64,000 nucleotides of DNA from Nonomuraea deserti (lineage in GTDB: Bacteria; Actinomycetota; Actinomycetes; Streptosporangiales; Streptosporangiaceae), in contig NZ_SMKO01000019.1 in NCBI RefSeq assembly GCF_004348685.1, positions 21,308 through 85,307 on the forward strand, in the 5' to 3' direction. The translations under genes were made by a program, and so were the position numbers. Positions within the stretch are counted from its first letter, which is position 1; every line of letters begins with the position of its first letter. Below, piece after piece: positions 1 to 8,367 of the stretch. The notes under the pieces were generated by a model. The model saw only the letters and a program-made list of their open reading frames with translations, was not told the origin of the DNA and ran no database searches.

Positions 1-324
1 GACGTCGGCGTAGTTGGTCACGGGCACCACGAAGACGGTCTCCATCTGGCCGCCCGCCATCTTGGGGCCGAACGTCTTGGGGTCGAAGCACGGCTGCTGG
101 TCCGTGCTCTTGACCGTCACCCCGGGGTGGTTCTTCATGAACGTGGCCACGTCGTCATCCCAGGCCTGCCGTTCCTTGGGCGCGGACTTGGCGGGCTGGC
201 AGGCCACCGTGATCGTCACGGCCTCGGCGCCGCCGGCGGAAGGGGAGGCGGGCTCGCCCGAGCCGCAGGCCGTGGCCGCGAGCCCGAGCACGGTTACGAG
301 CAGGAGTCCCGTGGATCTCTGCAT
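1..324 (-). CDS. ABC transporter substrate-binding lipoprotein, N-terminal part (runs off left edge)
   Basis: The first 108 codons of a secreted solute-binding protein are present; the rest lies beyond the left edge. The start is the ATG at 324 (MQRSTGLLLV). It is followed by a short hydrophobic signal peptide and a lipobox-like AATAC, so Cys20 would be lipidated and the protein anchored outside the membrane. A Ser/Pro/Ala-rich linker follows, then a stretch (VTITVACQPAK) typical of the first beta strand of CUT1-type sugar-binding proteins. It is transcribed in the same direction as the LacI gene behind it, which may control it. The substrate cannot be told from this fragment; a carbohydrate is the likely guess from the family start and the neighbouring glucanase. 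Confidence 0.75.
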   Translation of the reverse strand, partial: MQRSTGLLLVTVLGLAATACGSGEPASPSAGGAEAVTITVACQPAKSAPKERQAWDDDVATFMKNHPGVTVKSTDQQPCFDPKTFGPKMAGGQMETVFVVPVTNYADV

Positions 325-376
325 GGTCTGACCCTTCTGATGCGAGGTGCCCACACCATAGGATCGCCGATCGAAG

Positions 377-408
377 TACGCAATATTTTGACGGACTATT
401 GCAATATA
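377..408. promoter_or_regulatory. Inverted-repeat site upstream of the binding-protein gene
   Basis: The 110-bp spacer holds a perfect 10-bp palindrome TATTGCAATA at 397-406. A second GCAATATT at 380-387 forms an inverted pair with it. The same core recurs before the secreted glucanase (1616-1627). This looks like a repressor site, but the protein that binds it is unknown. Confidence 0.4.
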
Positions 409-434
409 ACGACTACATTACGAGCGGCCTCGCG

Positions 435-1445
435 TCAACGGCGGGCCGCCCGCGCCTCCTCCGGAGCGCGGGCCGTGGAGGCCCTGACCACCAGCTCGGG
501 CTCGAACAGCAGCTCGTCCGCGGGCACGACCGCCTTGTCGATCTGCGCGACCAGCAGGTCCACCGCGGCCCTGCCCATGGCGTCGATCGGCTGGCGGACC
601 GTCGTCAGCGGCGGCTCGGTGCAGTTCATCAGCGCGGAGTCGTCGAAGCCGATGACCGAGACGTCCGCAGGCACGGCGAGCCCGGCGCGGCGGGCCGCCC
701 TGATGGTGCCGAGCGCGAGCAGGTCGCTGGCGCAGACCACGCCGGTGACGCCGCGCCTGACCAGCCTGGCCGCGGCCGCGTGCCCGCCCTCCAGCGAGAA
801 CATCGTGTGCTCGACCAGCTCGGGGTCGCAGCCCTCCGACACGAACGTCTCCAGCTTGCGCCGCGACGGCATGTGGTCCTTCGGCCCGAGCACCATGCCG
901 ATCCGCTCGTGGCCGAGCGCGCGCAGGTGGGCGACGGCCATCTCGGCGGCCACCACGTCATCGCAGGACACCTGGGGGAAGTCGAGCCGCGCCACGGCCG
1001 CGTTCACCAGCACGGTGGGCAGCTTGCGCTCGTGCAGCAGCTCGTAGTGCCCGTGCGCGGCGTCGGCCTGGGCGTAGAGCCCGCCGGCGAAGACCACGCC
1101 GCTGACCTGCTGCTGCAGCAGCAGGTCGACGTAGTCGGCCTCGGAGACGCCGCCGACCGTGCGCGTGCACAGCACTGAGGTGAAGCCCTGCTGGGCCAGG
1201 GCGCCGCCGACCACCTCGGCGAAGGCGGGGAAGATCGGGTTCTGCAGCTCGGGGAGCACCAGGCCGACCAGCCGGGCCCGGTCGCCGCGCAGCTGGGTGG
1301 GGCGTTCGTAACCGAGGACGTCGAGGGCGGTGAGCACCGCCTCGCGGGTCGCGTCGGACACCCCGGGCTTGCCGTTGAGCACGCGGCTCACGGTCGCCTC
1401 GCTCACCCCGACCTTCTTGGCCACCTCTGCGAGTCGTCGTGTCAT
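435..1445 (-). CDS. LacI-family transcriptional regulator
   Basis: A 336-residue LacI/GalR regulator. The N-terminus (MTRRLAEVAKKVGVSEATVS) is a canonical helix-turn-helix followed by the hinge helix (RVLNGKPGVS), and the rest is a periplasmic-binding-protein-like effector domain ending in the usual VRAS-type tail. The ATG at 1445 was chosen over upstream starts because it puts the HTH at residue 5, as is normal for the family. A perfect GCAAGCGCTTGC palindrome lies 24 bp upstream, suggesting autoregulation and control of the divergent glucanase gene. A sugar ligand released from alpha-glucan is a reasonable guess from the neighbourhood only. Confidence 0.9.
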   Translation of the reverse strand: MTRRLAEVAKKVGVSEATVSRVLNGKPGVSDATREAVLTALDVLGYERPTQLRGDRARLVGLVLPELQNPIFPAFAEVVGGALAQQGFTSVLCTRTVGGVSEADYVDLLLQQQVSGVVFAGGLYAQADAAHGHYELLHERKLPTVLVNAAVARLDFPQVSCDDVVAAEMAVAHLRALGHERIGMVLGPKDHMPSRRKLETFVSEGCDPELVEHTMFSLEGGHAAAARLVRRGVTGVVCASDLLALGTIRAARRAGLAVPADVSVIGFDDSALMNCTEPPLTTVRQPIDAMGRAAVDLLVAQIDKAVVPADELLFEPELVVRASTARAPEEARAARR

Positions 1446-1468
1446 GCGCAAACTATACGGCCTGGAAC

Positions 1469-1480
1469 GCAAGCGCTTGC
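1469..1480. promoter_or_regulatory. LacI-type operator GCAAGCGCTTGC
   Basis: A perfect 12-bp palindrome with central CG, the classic LacI/GalR operator form, lies in the divergent spacer between the LacI gene (start 1445) and the secreted glucanase (start 1684). A related GCTTGCAACGC element follows at 1508-1518. The near-identical GCAACCGCTTGC occurs 50 kb away before another LacI gene. Confidence 0.7.
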
Positions 1481-1615
1481 AATGGCTTACGTGAATCCGG
1501 CGCCGTCGCTTGCAACGCGTCCACGGCGGTTTTCGACCGCGGCGGCCTGTCCTGACCAGCGAGGAGGGCCTGGAAACCATAACGAGAGTCAGTCAATTCC
1601 TTGCGAAACATCGTC

Positions 1616-1627
1616 GTAATATTGCGA
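1616..1627. promoter_or_regulatory. Second copy of the CGCAATATT motif, before the glucanase gene
   Basis: GTAATATTGCGA sits about 57 bp upstream of the glucanase ATG. Read on the other strand it is TCGCAATATTAC, matching TACGCAATATT at 377-387 before the binding-protein gene. The shared AT-rich element in otherwise GC-rich DNA suggests co-regulation of the two genes. Confidence 0.35.
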
Positions 1628-1683
1628 CTGTCTGCTCGGCATCCTATGGTTCGGCCATCCGCCTGACCCGAAGGGCCACCCCC

Positions 1684-4600
1684 ATGAGAGCACTCATCGC
1701 CGCCCTCACGTTACTCATCGGACTCCTCGCCGCCCCCGCGCACGCCGCGGCCGACACCGACCTCGCCGCCGGGAAGACGGCCACCGCCAGCAGCCACGCC
1801 GACGTCTACCGCGCCGCCAACGCGACCGACGGCGACCAGGCCACCTACTGGGAGTCGGCCAACCACGCCTTCCCGCAGTGGATCCAGGTCGACCTCGGCG
1901 CCACCGCCGACGTCAGCAAGCTCGTGCTCAAGCTGCCCGCCGGCTGGCCCCGCCGCACCCAGACGCTGACCGTCCAGGGCAGCGCCGACGGCACGACCTT
2001 CACCACGCTCGCCGGCTCGGCCACGTACACCTTCGAGCCCACAGCGACGATCACCCTCGCCGAGGCCAGAACCCGCTACGTCCGGCTGCGGTTCACCGCC
2101 AACACCGGCTGGCCGGCCGGGCAACTGTCCGAGTTCGAGATCTGGGGAAGTCGCCCCGACGAGCCCGGCGGCCCTGGCGACGGCGCCAACCTGGCCCTCG
2201 GCAAGCCCGTCGAGGGCTCCTCCCACACCCACACCTACGTCGCCGGGAACGCCAACGACGACGACCTGACCACGTACTGGGAGAGCGCTGCCTACCCCGG
2301 CACGCTCACCGTGAAGCTCGGCGCCGACACCGACCTGAGCTCCATCACGCTCAAGCTCAACCCCGCCCAGGAGTGGGCCAGGCGCACGCAGGCCATCCAG
2401 GTCCTCGGCCGCGAGCAGGGCGCCACCGGCTTCACCGGCCTCGTCGCCCAGGCCACCTACACCTTCGACCCGGCCACCGGCAACGCCGTCACCATCCCCG
2501 TGACCGGCAGGGCCGCCGACGTCCGGCTCAGCATCACCGCCAACTCCGGCGCGCCCGGCGGCCAGATCGCCGAGTTCCAGATCTTCGGCACGCCCGCGCC
2601 CAACCCCGACCTGACCGTGTCGGGACTCACCTCCTCGCCGGCGTCGCCGGTCGAGACCGACGACGTCACGCTCTCCGCCACCGTCAGGAACGCCGGCACC
2701 GAACGCTCCGCCGCGACCACGGTGAACTTCTACGTCGGCGACGACAGGGCCGGCAGCGCCGACGTGGCCGCGCTGGCCGCGGGAGCGTCGGCCACCGTGT
2801 CCGCGGACGCCGGCACGCGTACGGCCGGCACCCACGAGCTGTCCGCCAAGGTGGACGAGGACGGCGAGGTCACCGAGCAGAACGAGGCCAACAACGCCAC
2901 GACCGGCACGCTGACCGTGCGGCCCGCCGACACGGCCGACCTGGTCGCCTCCCCCGTCTCCTGGACACCGGGCAACCCCGCCGCGGGCACCACCGTGACG
3001 TTCACCGTGGCGATCAAAAACCAGGGCACGGTCGCCTCCAGCGGCGGTTCCCACGGCGTCACGCTCACCGTCGCCGACGACTCCGGCGACGTCGTCAGGA
3101 CGCTGACCGGCTCCGCGACCGGCGCGATCGCCCCCGGCGCCACCACCGCCCCGGTCAACCTCGGCACCTGGACCGCGGCGAACGGCAAGTACACCGTCAA
3201 GACCGTGATCGCCGCCGACGCGGAGGAACTGCCCGTTCGGCGCGACAACAACACCAGCACGCTGCCGCTGTTCGTGGGCCGCGGCGCGAACATGCCGTAC
3301 GACACCTATGAGGCCGAGGACGCCGTGCTCGGCGGCGGCGCCACCCGCGTCGGCCCGAGCAGGGAGATCGGCACGACCGCCGGTGAGGCGTCAGGGCGGC
3401 GCGCGGTGACGCTGGACAGGACCGGCGCCTACGTCGAGTTCACCACCAAGGCGCCGGCCAACACCCTCGTCACCCGCTTCTCCATCCCCGACGCCCCGGG
3501 CGGCGGCGGCATCGACTCCACGCTCAACGTCTACGTCGACGGGGCGTTCCACAAGGCCATCGACCTGACCTCCCGCTACGCCTGGCTCTACGGCCCCGAG
3601 GCCAGTCCCGGCAACGATCCCGGCTCGGGCCCGCCCAGGCACATCTACGACGAGGCGAACCTGATGCTCGACACCACCGTGCCGGCGGGCAGCACGATCA
3701 GGCTGCAGAAGGACGCGGCCAACGGCTCCACGTACGCGATCGACTTCGTCGACTTCGAGCGGGTGTCCCCGGCCGCCAACCCCGACCCGGCGAAGTACGC
3801 CGTACCGGCCGGGTTCTCCCACCAGGACGTGCAGAACGCGCTGGACAAGGCCCGCATGGACGCCGGCCTGACCGGCGTCTACCTGCCCGCGGGCGACTAC
3901 CAGACCTCCAGCAAGTTCCAGGTGTACGGCAAGTCCGTCAGGATCGTCGGCGCCGGCCCCTGGTACACGAGGTTCCACGCGCCGTCCGGGCAGCAGAACA
4001 CCGACATCGGCTTCCGCGCCGACGCCACGGCCAACGGCTCGACGTTCGCGGGCTTCGCCTACTTCGGCAACTACACCTCGCGCATCGACGGCCCCGGCAA
4101 GGTGTTCGACTTCACCAACGTGGCGAACATGACGATCGACGACATCTGGGTCGAGCACCAGATCTGCATGTACTGGGGCTCCAACACCGACAACATGACG
4201 ATCAGGAACGCGCGGATCCGCAACGTGTTCGCCGACGGCCTCAACATGACCAACGGCAGCACCGGCAACCACGTCACCAACGTCGAGACCAGGTCCACGG
4301 GCGACGACAGCTTCGCCCTGTTCTCCGCGATCGACAACAACTCGGGCGAGCAGCACGGGAACGTCTACGAGAACCTGACCTCGCTGCTCACCTGGCGGGC
4401 CGCGGGCGTGGCCGTCTACGGCGGCTACGACAACACGTTCAGGAACATCTACGTGGCCGACACGCTGGTGTACTCCGGCGTCACGATCAGCTCGCTGGAC
4501 TTCGGCATCCCGATGCACGGGTTCGGGGCCAGCCCGCCCACGGTCTTCGAGAACATCTCGCTGGTCAGGGCCGGCGGGCACTTCTGGGGGCAGCAGACGT

Positions 4601-4956
4601 TCCCGGCGATGTGGCTGTTCTCCTCGTCCAAGAAGTTCCAGGGCATCCGCGTCAGCAACCTGGACATCGTGGACCCGACGTACAGCGGGATCATGTTCCA
4701 GACCGGCTACCAGGGGCCCACGCCGCTCAACCCGATCGAGGACACGGTCTTCACGAACGTCTCCATCAGCGGGGCGAAGAAGAGCGGCGACGCCTTCGAC
4801 GCCAAGTCGGGGTTCGGCATCTGGGTGAACGAGCTGCCCGAACCCGGTCAGGGCCCGGCGGTCGGGTCGGCCACGTTCAACGGCCTGCGGTTCTCGGGCA
4901 ACGCCCAGGACGTCAGGAACACGACCTCGACCTTCACGCTGACCATCAACCCCTGA
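1684..4956 (+). CDS. Secreted multidomain GH87-type alpha-1,3-glucanase (mutanase)
   Basis: A 1090-residue exported protein. The start MRALIAALTLLIG gives a signal peptide ending near AHA-A (about residue 25). Two discoidin/F5-8C-type domains follow (about 30-155 and 180-305), then two CARDB domains (about 315-415 and 425-525), a CBM6/35-like module (from YEAEDAVLGGG, about 540-690) and a right-handed beta-helix catalytic domain to the end. In the helix, Asp851 (FADGLN) is followed by the pair Asp874-Asp875 (TGDDS). From memory this D-x22-DD spacing matches the catalytic triad reported for GH87 alpha-1,3-glucanases. The protein probably hydrolyses fungal cell-wall or bacterial alpha-1,3-glucan outside the cell, feeding the neighbouring sugar importer. 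A hairpin terminator spans its stop codon. Confidence 0.8.
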   Translation: MRALIAALTLLIGLLAAPAHAAADTDLAAGKTATASSHADVYRAANATDGDQATYWESANHAFPQWIQVDLGATADVSKLVLKLPAGWPRRTQTLTVQGSADGTTFTTLAGSATYTFEPTATITLAEARTRYVRLRFTANTGWPAGQLSEFEIWGSRPDEPGGPGDGANLALGKPVEGSSHTHTYVAGNANDDDLTTYWESAAYPGTLTVKLGADTDLSSITLKLNPAQEWARRTQAIQVLGREQGATGFTGLVAQATYTFDPATGNAVTIPVTGRAADVRLSITANSGAPGGQIAEFQIFGTPAPNPDLTVSGLTSSPASPVETDDVTLSATVRNAGTERSAATTVNFYVGDDRAGSADVAALAAGASATVSADAGTRTAGTHELSAKVDEDGEVTEQNEANNATTGTLTVRPADTADLVASPVSWTPGNPAAGTTVTFTVAIKNQGTVASSGGSHGVTLTVADDSGDVVRTLTGSATGAIAPGATTAPVNLGTWTAANGKYTVKTVIAADAEELPVRRDNNTSTLPLFVGRGANMPYDTYEAEDAVLGGGATRVGPSREIGTTAGEASGRRAVTLDRTGAYVEFTTKAPANTLVTRFSIPDAPGGGGIDSTLNVYVDGAFHKAIDLTSRYAWLYGPEASPGNDPGSGPPRHIYDEANLMLDTTVPAGSTIRLQKDAANGSTYAIDFVDFERVSPAANPDPAKYAVPAGFSHQDVQNALDKARMDAGLTGVYLPAGDYQTSSKFQVYGKSVRIVGAGPWYTRFHAPSGQQNTDIGFRADATANGSTFAGFAYFGNYTSRIDGPGKVFDFTNVANMTIDDIWVEHQICMYWGSNTDNMTIRNARIRNVFADGLNMTNGSTGNHVTNVETRSTGDDSFALFSAIDNNSGEQHGNVYENLTSLLTWRAAGVAVYGGYDNTFRNIYVADTLVYSGVTISSLDFGIPMHGFGASPPTVFENISLVRAGGHFWGQQTFPAMWLFSSSKKFQGIRVSNLDIVDPTYSGIMFQTGYQGPTPLNPIEDTVFTNVSISGAKKSGDAFDAKSGFGIWVNELPEPGQGPAVGSATFNGLRFSGNAQDVRNTTSTFTLTINP

Positions 4957-4976
4957 CGGCCGGGGCTCCCGTCAGG
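4952..4976. terminator. Bidirectional hairpin between convergent genes
   Basis: CCTGACGG (4952-4959) pairs perfectly with CCGTCAGG (4969-4976) around a 9-nt loop. It spans the stop codons of both the glucanase and the convergent PfkB-like gene, so it can act in both directions. Confidence 0.6.
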
Positions 4977-5847
4977 TGAGGTCCGACCTGGTGGGCAGGC
5001 CCTGCCAGTCGCTCGCGCTGGTCACCGCGGCGGCGCTCAGCAGCGCCCCGCGGTGCAGGCGTTCCTGGGGGATGAGGCCGTCGAGCGCGGCGCTGATGTA
5101 ACCGGCGGTGAAGGCCTCTCCCGCCCCGGACGTGTCCACGACGGGCACCTGCCAGCCGGGCACGTCGTAGCGCATGCGGTCGGCCCGCACGCTCGCGCCC
5201 TTCGCCCCGCGGTCCACCACGACCTCGCGCTCGGGGGTGAGCGCGGGCTTGACCAGGTCGAGCTCGTCCTGGTGGAGGAAGAGCAGGTGGGAGCGGCAGG
5301 CCAGCTCGCCGAGCACGTCCTCGGCCTCGCGCACGGACGCCCACAGCTCCGGGACGTACTCGACGGCGAAGGAGATCATCACGTCGGCGTTCCTGGCGGC
5401 GTTCACGGCGACCCGCACGGCCTCGAGCGTGTCCCTGCCGAGGCCGGCCGTCAGGCCGGTGACGTGCAGCATCTTGGCCGCGGCGATCCGGTCGATGGGC
5501 ACGTTGCCCGGCGCCAGCCGCGAGCCCGCCGAGCCGGCGCGGTACTGCGCCGCCCTCGGCTCCCGGCCGACGCGCGTCTCCCTGAGGATCAGCCCCGTGC
5601 GCAGCCCCTCGGACATCCGCATGTCCAGCACGTCCACGCCCTCGCCCTTGAGCACGGTGAGCGCCCTGGCGCCCAGCTCGTCGTCGCCCACCTTGCCGAG
5701 GTACGCGGACCGGTGCCCGAGGCGGGCCAGGGCGATCGCCAGGGTGAACTCGGGCCCGCAGACGTCCAGCCTGGCCTCGCTCTCGTGGCGCACGCGGCCG
5801 CTGGAGACGACGCCCAGCGGCTCGCCCAGGGTGTAGACGTCGGTCAT
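4972..5847 (-). CDS. PfkB-family sugar-kinase homologue with altered active-site motifs
   Basis: 291 residues, closest in pattern to 2-keto-3-deoxygluconate/tagatose-type PfkB kinases (ALARLGHRSAYLGKVGDDELG, YRAGSAGSRL, MLHVTGLT). The C-terminal signature reads DTSGAGEAFTAGY, with Glu244 where the family has its catalytic base Asp (GAGD). The N-terminal Gly-Gly substrate motif is replaced by CGPEFTLAIA (residues 30-39), and the usual SFDPN is SFAVE (159-163). It may be a catalytically altered kinase or a sugar-sensing pseudokinase. It is convergent with the glucanase gene and stands alone on its strand. The family assignment is firm; the activity is uncertain. Confidence 0.8.
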   Translation of the reverse strand: MTDVYTLGEPLGVVSSGRVRHESEARLDVCGPEFTLAIALARLGHRSAYLGKVGDDELGARALTVLKGEGVDVLDMRMSEGLRTGLILRETRVGREPRAAQYRAGSAGSRLAPGNVPIDRIAAAKMLHVTGLTAGLGRDTLEAVRVAVNAARNADVMISFAVEYVPELWASVREAEDVLGELACRSHLLFLHQDELDLVKPALTPEREVVVDRGAKGASVRADRMRYDVPGWQVPVVDTSGAGEAFTAGYISAALDGLIPQERLHRGALLSAAAVTSASDWQGLPTRSDLT

Positions 5848-6037
5848 GACCTCAAACTGTAGTGGCTCAAGTCACCCAAACAGTCTTTCTTCCCGCATAA
5901 GTGCAGGTTAAAGCGTGATCAAAAATTTTCTTGAAACTTGGGCCAACCTTTTCCCGAACGAGTGCCTCTAAGCAGTAGAGGAGCCGGCGCCCCGGGCCGG
6001 TTCTGAAGTCAATACGGGGAGAGGAATCAGCACCCTC

Positions 6038-6769
6038 ATGAAGAAGATCACAGCAGGCCTCATTTCCGCCATCGCCGGCGGCACCATGCTCGTGTCGGGC
6101 GCGGGTGTGGCTTCGGCCACCACCTACGACACCGAGCTCAGGATCCGCGACATCTCGCCGAACCCCGTCGTGGTCAAGGGCAACTCCGAGACCAAGGCGT
6201 ACTTCGACGTCGGCGCCAGCCGCGACATCGAGAAGGTCGTGCTCAGCGTGGAGCCTGCCAGCTCCAGGTTCCGCACCATGCGCACCAAGGGCGTCGACGA
6301 CCTCGAGGGCTGGCGCTACGCCATCGCCTTCAACAAGAACGACCCCGAGGGCAAGTGGAAGGCCACGGCCGTCGCCTACAACGAGGACGGCAGGCGGATC
6401 GCCACCGACTCCGCGTACTTCTACGTGGACGTCCGCAAGGGCCGGGCCGACACCCGGATCTCCCGGTTCTACGCGTCCCCGTACAAGGTGCGCAAGGGCC
6501 GGTCGATCTACTTCTCCGGCCGCCTCCAGGTCGATGACCACCGGTGGGAGGGCGTCCGCGGCGAGCGGGTCAGCATCTACTACCGCGCCAGCGGCTCCAG
6601 CGCCTGGAAGTGGGTCGACTCCGCCACGACCGGTCGGCACGGCAAGTTCTACGGCAAGACGCGCGCCTACCGCAGCGGCAGCTTCAAGGCCGTCTACCGC
6701 GGTGACCGCGAGCTCCAGCCCACCACGAGCCGCACGGACTACGTGCGGGTCTACAGCTGGCGCCGGTAG
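6038..6769 (+). CDS. Secreted protein of unknown function
   Basis: 243 residues. The start MKKITAGLISAIAG follows a GGGGAGAGG ribosome-binding site at about 6016-6024. A signal peptide ends near VASA-TTYD (about residue 28). The mature part looks like two beta-sandwich modules: residues 30-135 (SPNPVVVKGNSETKAYFDVG, as in bacterial Ig-like folds) and 140-243 (SPYKVRKGRSIYFSGRLQ), rich in Tyr, Arg and Ser. No catalytic motif is visible. It may be a cell-wall or exopolysaccharide-associated protein. It is monocistronic, bounded by its own promoter region and a strong hairpin terminator. Function unknown. Confidence 0.75.
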   Translation: MKKITAGLISAIAGGTMLVSGAGVASATTYDTELRIRDISPNPVVVKGNSETKAYFDVGASRDIEKVVLSVEPASSRFRTMRTKGVDDLEGWRYAIAFNKNDPEGKWKATAVAYNEDGRRIATDSAYFYVDVRKGRADTRISRFYASPYKVRKGRSIYFSGRLQVDDHRWEGVRGERVSIYYRASGSSAWKWVDSATTGRHGKFYGKTRAYRSGSFKAVYRGDRELQPTTSRTDYVRVYSWRR

Positions 6770-6780
6770 TTCATCCACCT

Positions 6781-6812
6781 GAGGCCCGGTCCCCTGAAGG
6801 GGGCCGGGCCTC
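6781..6812 (+). terminator. Strong stem-loop after the secreted protein
   Basis: A 14-bp GC-rich stem (GAGGCCCGGTCCCC against GGGGGCCGGGCCTC, one G-T pair) with a TGAA loop starts 11 bp after the stop codon at 6769. There is no long U-tract, as is usual in actinomycetes. Confidence 0.8.
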
Positions 6813-6909
6813 AGGCTTTCCGGATTGCTTCACGATCCGAGGTTTATCGATCACTTGAATGCCGCATGGACTACCCCATTGCGTTGATCGACCTCGAAGG
6901 AGCCGCCGA

Positions 6910-7614
6910 ATGCCGCATCCCGTGATCGCCCTCGTCCTGAGCATGACGAGCACGCTCGGGACGGCCCCTTCGTCCGAAGTGTCCGTACGTTACGACCCCG
7001 CCGGCTCGCCGCGCGCCGAGCAGGCCAGGAAGCTCCTGAAGGAAAGCGGCGCGCTCAAGACCAGGATCCGGGTCCCCCAGCCCGTCAAGGTCGTCGCCAA
7101 GGACTGCGGCTCGCCCGAGGCCATCTGGGATCACGGCGAGCGCCGCATCACGATCTGCTACCAGCTGGTCGACAAGGTTCGTACGACGATGAAGGGCATC
7201 GCGGAGACCGAGGAGGTCGACTCCGCGGCCGCGGCCGCCCGCATGGACGGCGCGCTGAGCGTGCTCTTCCACCACCAGCTCGGCCACGCCCTGACCACGC
7301 TCAACGGCATGCGCGACAGCGAGGGCCAGGCCGACCGGTTCGCGGCGCTCACGCTCGCGGCCGACGCGCCCAAGCGGGTGGTGTCCGCCGCCGAGGCCCG
7401 CCACCTGCTGGCCGGGCACACCGGCGTCGACCACCTGTCCGGCCTGACCCAGTCGGCCACGTTCGCCTGCCTGTTGTACGGCTCCGACCCCGGCAAGCAC
7501 GCCGAGATCGCCAAGGGCGGCTGGGTCCCCGCCGAGCGGGCGCCCTCCTGCGCCGACGAATACGCCCGCGTCAAGACGGCCCTCGGCTCCATGGCGGTGA
7601 AAGCCGGCACCTGA
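6910..7614 (+). CDS. DUF4344-type putative metallopeptidase homologue with HQLGH instead of HExxH
   Basis: 234 residues. The ATG at 6910 follows GAAGGAG at 6896-6902, which decides the start. A weak signal peptide (about 1-20, ending near TLGTAPSS) suggests export. The core matches DUF4344 proteins: DCGSPEAIWDHGERRITICYQ, then a helix with the zinc-site region, then SEGQADRFA. The helix reads H122-Q123-L-G-H126, so the zinc-ligand histidines remain but the catalytic Glu is Gln. The third ligand Glu139 appears present. This predicts a zinc-binding but hydrolytically weak or inactive protein. The role is unknown, and no neighbour clarifies it. Confidence 0.7.
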   Translation: MPHPVIALVLSMTSTLGTAPSSEVSVRYDPAGSPRAEQARKLLKESGALKTRIRVPQPVKVVAKDCGSPEAIWDHGERRITICYQLVDKVRTTMKGIAETEEVDSAAAAARMDGALSVLFHHQLGHALTTLNGMRDSEGQADRFAALTLAADAPKRVVSAAEARHLLAGHTGVDHLSGLTQSATFACLLYGSDPGKHAEIAKGGWVPAERAPSCADEYARVKTALGSMAVKAGT

Positions 7615-7631
7615 CGGGTAGCGTCCCGGGT

Positions 7632-8336
7632 ATGGCTGACGACCTGCTCAGGGACTACGACCCGTTCGACATCCTCGACGCCGAGGCGGCCCGGCTCGAC
7701 CGGTTCTTCTCGGGGCTCGACGAGGCCGGCTGGTCGAGCCCCTCGCGCTGCGACGGCTGGTCCGTCCGCGACGTGCTGGGCCACCTGGCGGGCGAGGAGC
7801 TGTACAACCACGCCTGCCTCGACGGGACCGTCCAGGACCTGCTGGCCCGCCTGTCCGCGGAAGGGGTGAGCGGCTACAACGACTTCAACGAGTGGTCCGT
7901 GCGAAGGCGCCGGGAGCTGCCCGTCGGAGAGGTCCTGGAGGAGTGGCGGGTCAAGAACGGCGAGACGCGCCGGCGCATGCGGGAGCTCGGCCCCGACGCC
8001 CCGCTCGACACGATGGCCGGCCCCTACCCCAACGGCCTGCAGGCCTTCCACTACGACTCCGAGTACGCCACCCACGCCGACGACGTCGGCGCCCCCGTGT
8101 CCGCGGACGAGGCCGAGGGCAGGACATCGTGGCGGGTCGCCGTGGGGCGGTTCGTGCTGGCGGAGCAGGAGGCCGAGGTGCAGGTCGAGCAGACGGCCGA
8201 GCAGATTCGGGCGTCCGTCGACGGGGTCGGCGCGACGCTGTCGCCCGCGCAGTTCGTCGAGGCCACGGTGGGCCGGCTGCCCGCCTCCAGCGGGGTCGAC
8301 CCGCGCGTCGCCGCGGCGCTGAGGTGCCTGGCCTGA
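7632..8336 (+). CDS. Maleylpyruvate isomerase/DinB-type (mycothiol-dependent) family protein
   Basis: 234 residues beginning 17 bp after the previous stop. The N-terminal four-helix DinB-like domain shows the family hallmarks: LDEAGWSSPSRCDGWSVRDVLGHLAGEE (residues 30-57), with His51 as a likely metal ligand, then EYATHADDVG near residues 142-151 with another candidate His. The C-terminal part resembles the MDMPI C-terminal domain. Such proteins bind a divalent metal and, where characterised, use mycothiol as thiol cofactor. The substrate is unknown. Family placement is secure; the exact reaction is not. Confidence 0.8.
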   Translation: MADDLLRDYDPFDILDAEAARLDRFFSGLDEAGWSSPSRCDGWSVRDVLGHLAGEELYNHACLDGTVQDLLARLSAEGVSGYNDFNEWSVRRRRELPVGEVLEEWRVKNGETRRRMRELGPDAPLDTMAGPYPNGLQAFHYDSEYATHADDVGAPVSADEAEGRTSWRVAVGRFVLAEQEAEVQVEQTAEQIRASVDGVGATLSPAQFVEATVGRLPASSGVDPRVAAALRCLA

Positions 8337-8367
8337 ACCCTTCGAGCTTCTGAGAGGAGACCTGGTC

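Noticed and set aside
5848..6037. Possible riboswitch leader before the secreted protein
   Set aside because: The 190-bp leader has no recognisable ydaO-type or other known conserved core; only a short GC-rich hairpin near 5985-6000.
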